Origin: an uncultured Flavobacteriales bacterium | GTDB lineage: Bacteria > Bacteroidota > Bacteroidia > Flavobacteriales > CALTNV01 | Assembly (NCBI GenBank): GCA_943845485.1 | Contig: CALTNV010000105.1 | Span: 1 to 7,561 of the forward strand | Direction: 5' to 3' | Length of the DNA: 7,561 nt | In this document: piece after piece, positions 6,248 to 7,561 of the stretch | Numbering within the stretch: the stretch's first letter is position 1 | Layout: each line of letters starts with the position of its first letter | Program-made: the position numbers and the translations under genes | The notes under the pieces: generated by a model | Databases searched by the model: none | What the model was told of the DNA's origin: nothing | What the model saw: the letters and a program-made list of their open reading frames with translations, nothing else

Positions 6248-6255
6248 TATCTTCG
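6248..6255 (+). promoter_or_regulatory. -7 promoter element of the aminotransferase operon
   Basis: TATCTTCG matches the Bacteroidota -7 consensus TAnnTTTG at all but one position (C for T), a variant I regard as common in flavobacteria. The expected start near 6260-6262 leaves a leader of about 20 bases before the ATG at 6280. An ATTTA at the -33 distance is a weak match to TTTG. No purine-rich ribosome binding site precedes the ATG. Confidence 0.5.
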
Positions 6256-6279
6256 TATTAAAATATTAAAATCATTTTT

Positions 6280-7413
6280 ATGAATCCTATTCAAATGGTT
6301 GACTTGAAAAGTCAATATAAGCATATCAAACAAGCAGTTGACAAATCAATTATAGATGTTATAGAATCTGCAGCATTTATTAAAGGTCCTGAAGTAAAGG
6401 AACTTGAATGTGAGCTGGCGGGTTACTTAAATGTAAAACAAGTGATGTCTTGTGCTAACGGAACAGATGCTTTACAGATAGCTTTGATGGCTTTAGACTT
6501 GAAGCCAGGAGATGAAGTGATTACAACAAATTTTACTTTTTTAGCAACTGCAGAGGTAATAGCTCTGTTGCAATTAACCCCTGTTTTAGTTGATTGTTTA
6601 CCAGATACCTTTAATATTGATCCTGTTGCTGTTGAGAATAGTATTACAGATAAAACAAAAGCAATTATACCTGTGCATCTATTTGGTCAGTGTGCTGATA
6701 TGGAAAGTATTATGAATATTGCAAATAAACATAACTTATTTGTGATTGAAGATACTGCTCAGGCAATTGGTGCTGAATATACTTTTAACAGTGGTGAAAC
6801 AAAAAAAGCTGGTACTATAGGTCATATTGGAACAACTTCTTTTTTCCCTTCTAAGAATTTAGGATGCTATGGAGATGGTGGTGCTATTTTTACAAATGAT
6901 AAAGACTTAGCTCTTAAAATTGCTAAAATTGCTAACCATGGAATGGAGAAAAGGTATTATCATGATTTAATTGGAGTTAACTCTAGGTTAGATAGTGTAC
7001 AAGCTGCTGTGTTAAGAATTAAGCTGCCATTATTAAATACTTATAATGCAAATAGATTTAAAGCAGCAAGTTTTTATTCAAATGCATTTAAAGATAACGA
7101 TAGAATAACAACGCCTTTTTTAGATTCAAAATCATCACATGTTTTCCATCAATATACTTTACAGATAGAAAATGTTGATCAATTTGCTATGCAATCCTAT
7201 TTAAATGAGCAAGGAATTCCTGCAATGATATACTATCCTGTGCCTTTACATCTTCAAGATGCTTATAAGAATGATAGGTATAACGAGGGAGATTTTCCAG
7301 TGACTGAAAAACTTTGTAAAACAGTACTGTCTTTACCTATGCATACAGAATTACAAGATGATCAGCTTGAACATATCACCTCTCATGTATTAAAATATTT
7401 AACTAATAACTAA
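6280..7413 (+). CDS. DegT/DnrJ/EryC1/StrS sugar-nucleotide aminotransferase, WbpE-like
   Basis: This PLP-dependent enzyme (377 residues, usual length) adds an amino group to a keto sugar nucleotide. The PLP lysine is Lys192 in SFFPSKNLGCYGDGGA. Asp158 in IEDTAQ contacts the pyridine nitrogen, NGTDAL (60-65) holds the cofactor phosphate, and the substrate-site features MVDLKSQY (6-13), NHGMEKRYYHD and NSRLDSVQAAVL (234-245) are in place. The FFPSKNLGCYGDGG form is typical of the WbpE/WlbC group, which makes UDP-2-acetamido-3-amino-2,3-dideoxy-glucuronate from the 3-keto compound with glutamate. The following gene encodes a WbpD-like acetyltransferase in TAATG overlap, which supports that role. 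Alternatives are the dTDP-3-keto-hexose aminotransferases (FdtB/QdtB), which have the same fold and also pair with hexapeptide acetyltransferases. Product: precursor for O-antigen or other surface polysaccharide. It is divergent from the kdtA operon. Confidence 0.85.
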   Translation: MNPIQMVDLKSQYKHIKQAVDKSIIDVIESAAFIKGPEVKELECELAGYLNVKQVMSCANGTDALQIALMALDLKPGDEVITTNFTFLATAEVIALLQLTPVLVDCLPDTFNIDPVAVENSITDKTKAIIPVHLFGQCADMESIMNIANKHNLFVIEDTAQAIGAEYTFNSGETKKAGTIGHIGTTSFFPSKNLGCYGDGGAIFTNDKDLALKIAKIANHGMEKRYYHDLIGVNSRLDSVQAAVLRIKLPLLNTYNANRFKAASFYSNAFKDNDRITTPFLDSKSSHVFHQYTLQIENVDQFAMQSYLNEQGIPAMIYYPVPLHLQDAYKNDRYNEGDFPVTEKLCKTVLSLPMHTELQDDQLEHITSHVLKYLTNN

Positions 7414-7561
7414 TGGCTGATTTTTTTGCTCACGAAACAGCTGTTATTGATAAAGGTTGTAAGATAGACAAAGGGACTAAAATTTGGCACTTTTCTCACA
7501 TTATGCCCAATTGTGAAATAGGTGAGGGTTGTAATATTGGACAGAACGTTGTTGTTTCTCC
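7413..7561 (+). CDS. WbpD-like sugar N-acetyltransferase, N-terminal part (runs off right edge)
   Basis: The frame opens at ATG 7413, sharing one base with the aminotransferase stop (TAATG), and is open for 49 codons to the window end. The visible residues show hexapeptide (left-handed beta-helix) repeats with the pattern of WbpD/WlbB: AHETAVIDKGCKIDKGTKIW, then HFSHIMPN, then CEIGEGCNIGQNVVVS. In that family the enzyme uses acetyl-CoA to acetylate the 3-amino group made by WbpE, giving UDP-2,3-diacetamido-2,3-dideoxy-glucuronate. The IWHF.HI and IGQNV.V motifs are characteristic of this clade. Acetyl-CoA-binding and catalytic residues further along cannot be checked because most of the protein is outside the window. 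Confidence 0.8.
   Translation, partial: MADFFAHETAVIDKGCKIDKGTKIWHFSHIMPNCEIGEGCNIGQNVVVS

Noticed and set aside
1..7561. New defence system, CRISPR array, prophage or insertion sequence
   Set aside because: No nuclease, transposase, integrase, toxin-antitoxin pair or regularly spaced repeat is seen. The recognisable genes are chromosomal housekeeping, envelope and stress genes.

Overview
The window is AT-rich chromosomal DNA from a member of the Bacteroidota, most likely a Flavobacteriia-type organism. The evidence is the strong A/T codon bias, the near absence of purine-rich ribosome binding sites, promoter elements of the Bacteroidota type (TATCTTTG, TATCTTCG), a family-typical histidine kinase with an HQLGTP H-box, and the KdtA and WbpE/WbpD-like sequences. 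I see no mobile element, CRISPR array, tRNA or rRNA. The window reads as ordinary chromosome with envelope-related content, and I did not find a clearly new defence or mobile system.

Left part (1-2725) holds mostly unrelated small units. A leftward pair consists of a DUF2007 protein (120-344) and the start of an unidentified downstream gene (127 to beyond 1). Divergent from it is a PrsW-type intramembrane protease with a large uncharacterised C-terminal extension (414-1730). Its last codons lie inside a strong terminator hairpin shared with the convergent gene for a small four-helix membrane protein (1748-2179, leftward). A lone OsmC-family thiol protein (2309-2725, rightward) follows.

The right part (2727-7561) is cell-surface biosynthesis. 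A leftward, tightly packed operon runs from 6206 to 2727. It encodes a predicted outer-membrane beta-barrel protein, then the Kdo transferase KdtA/WaaA of lipid A-Kdo synthesis (TTG start, overlapping the gene before it), then an orphan membrane histidine kinase whose extracytoplasmic sensor appears to be a tandem duplication. Divergent from it, rightward from 6280, is a sugar-nucleotide aminotransferase of the WbpE type. Its stop overlaps the start of a WbpD-like left-handed beta-helix N-acetyltransferase that is cut by the window end. Together these two fit synthesis of a UDP-2,3-diacetamido-hexuronate precursor for surface polysaccharide.

The two envelope operons share a 73-bp divergent control region (6207-6279). 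It contains a -7 element for each direction and a perfect 12-bp palindrome between them, so coordinated control is plausible. The most noteworthy points are this region (including a possibly leaderless outer-membrane protein mRNA), the duplicated sensor in a kinase transcribed with kdtA, and the terminator that doubles as the PrsW C-terminal coding sequence.
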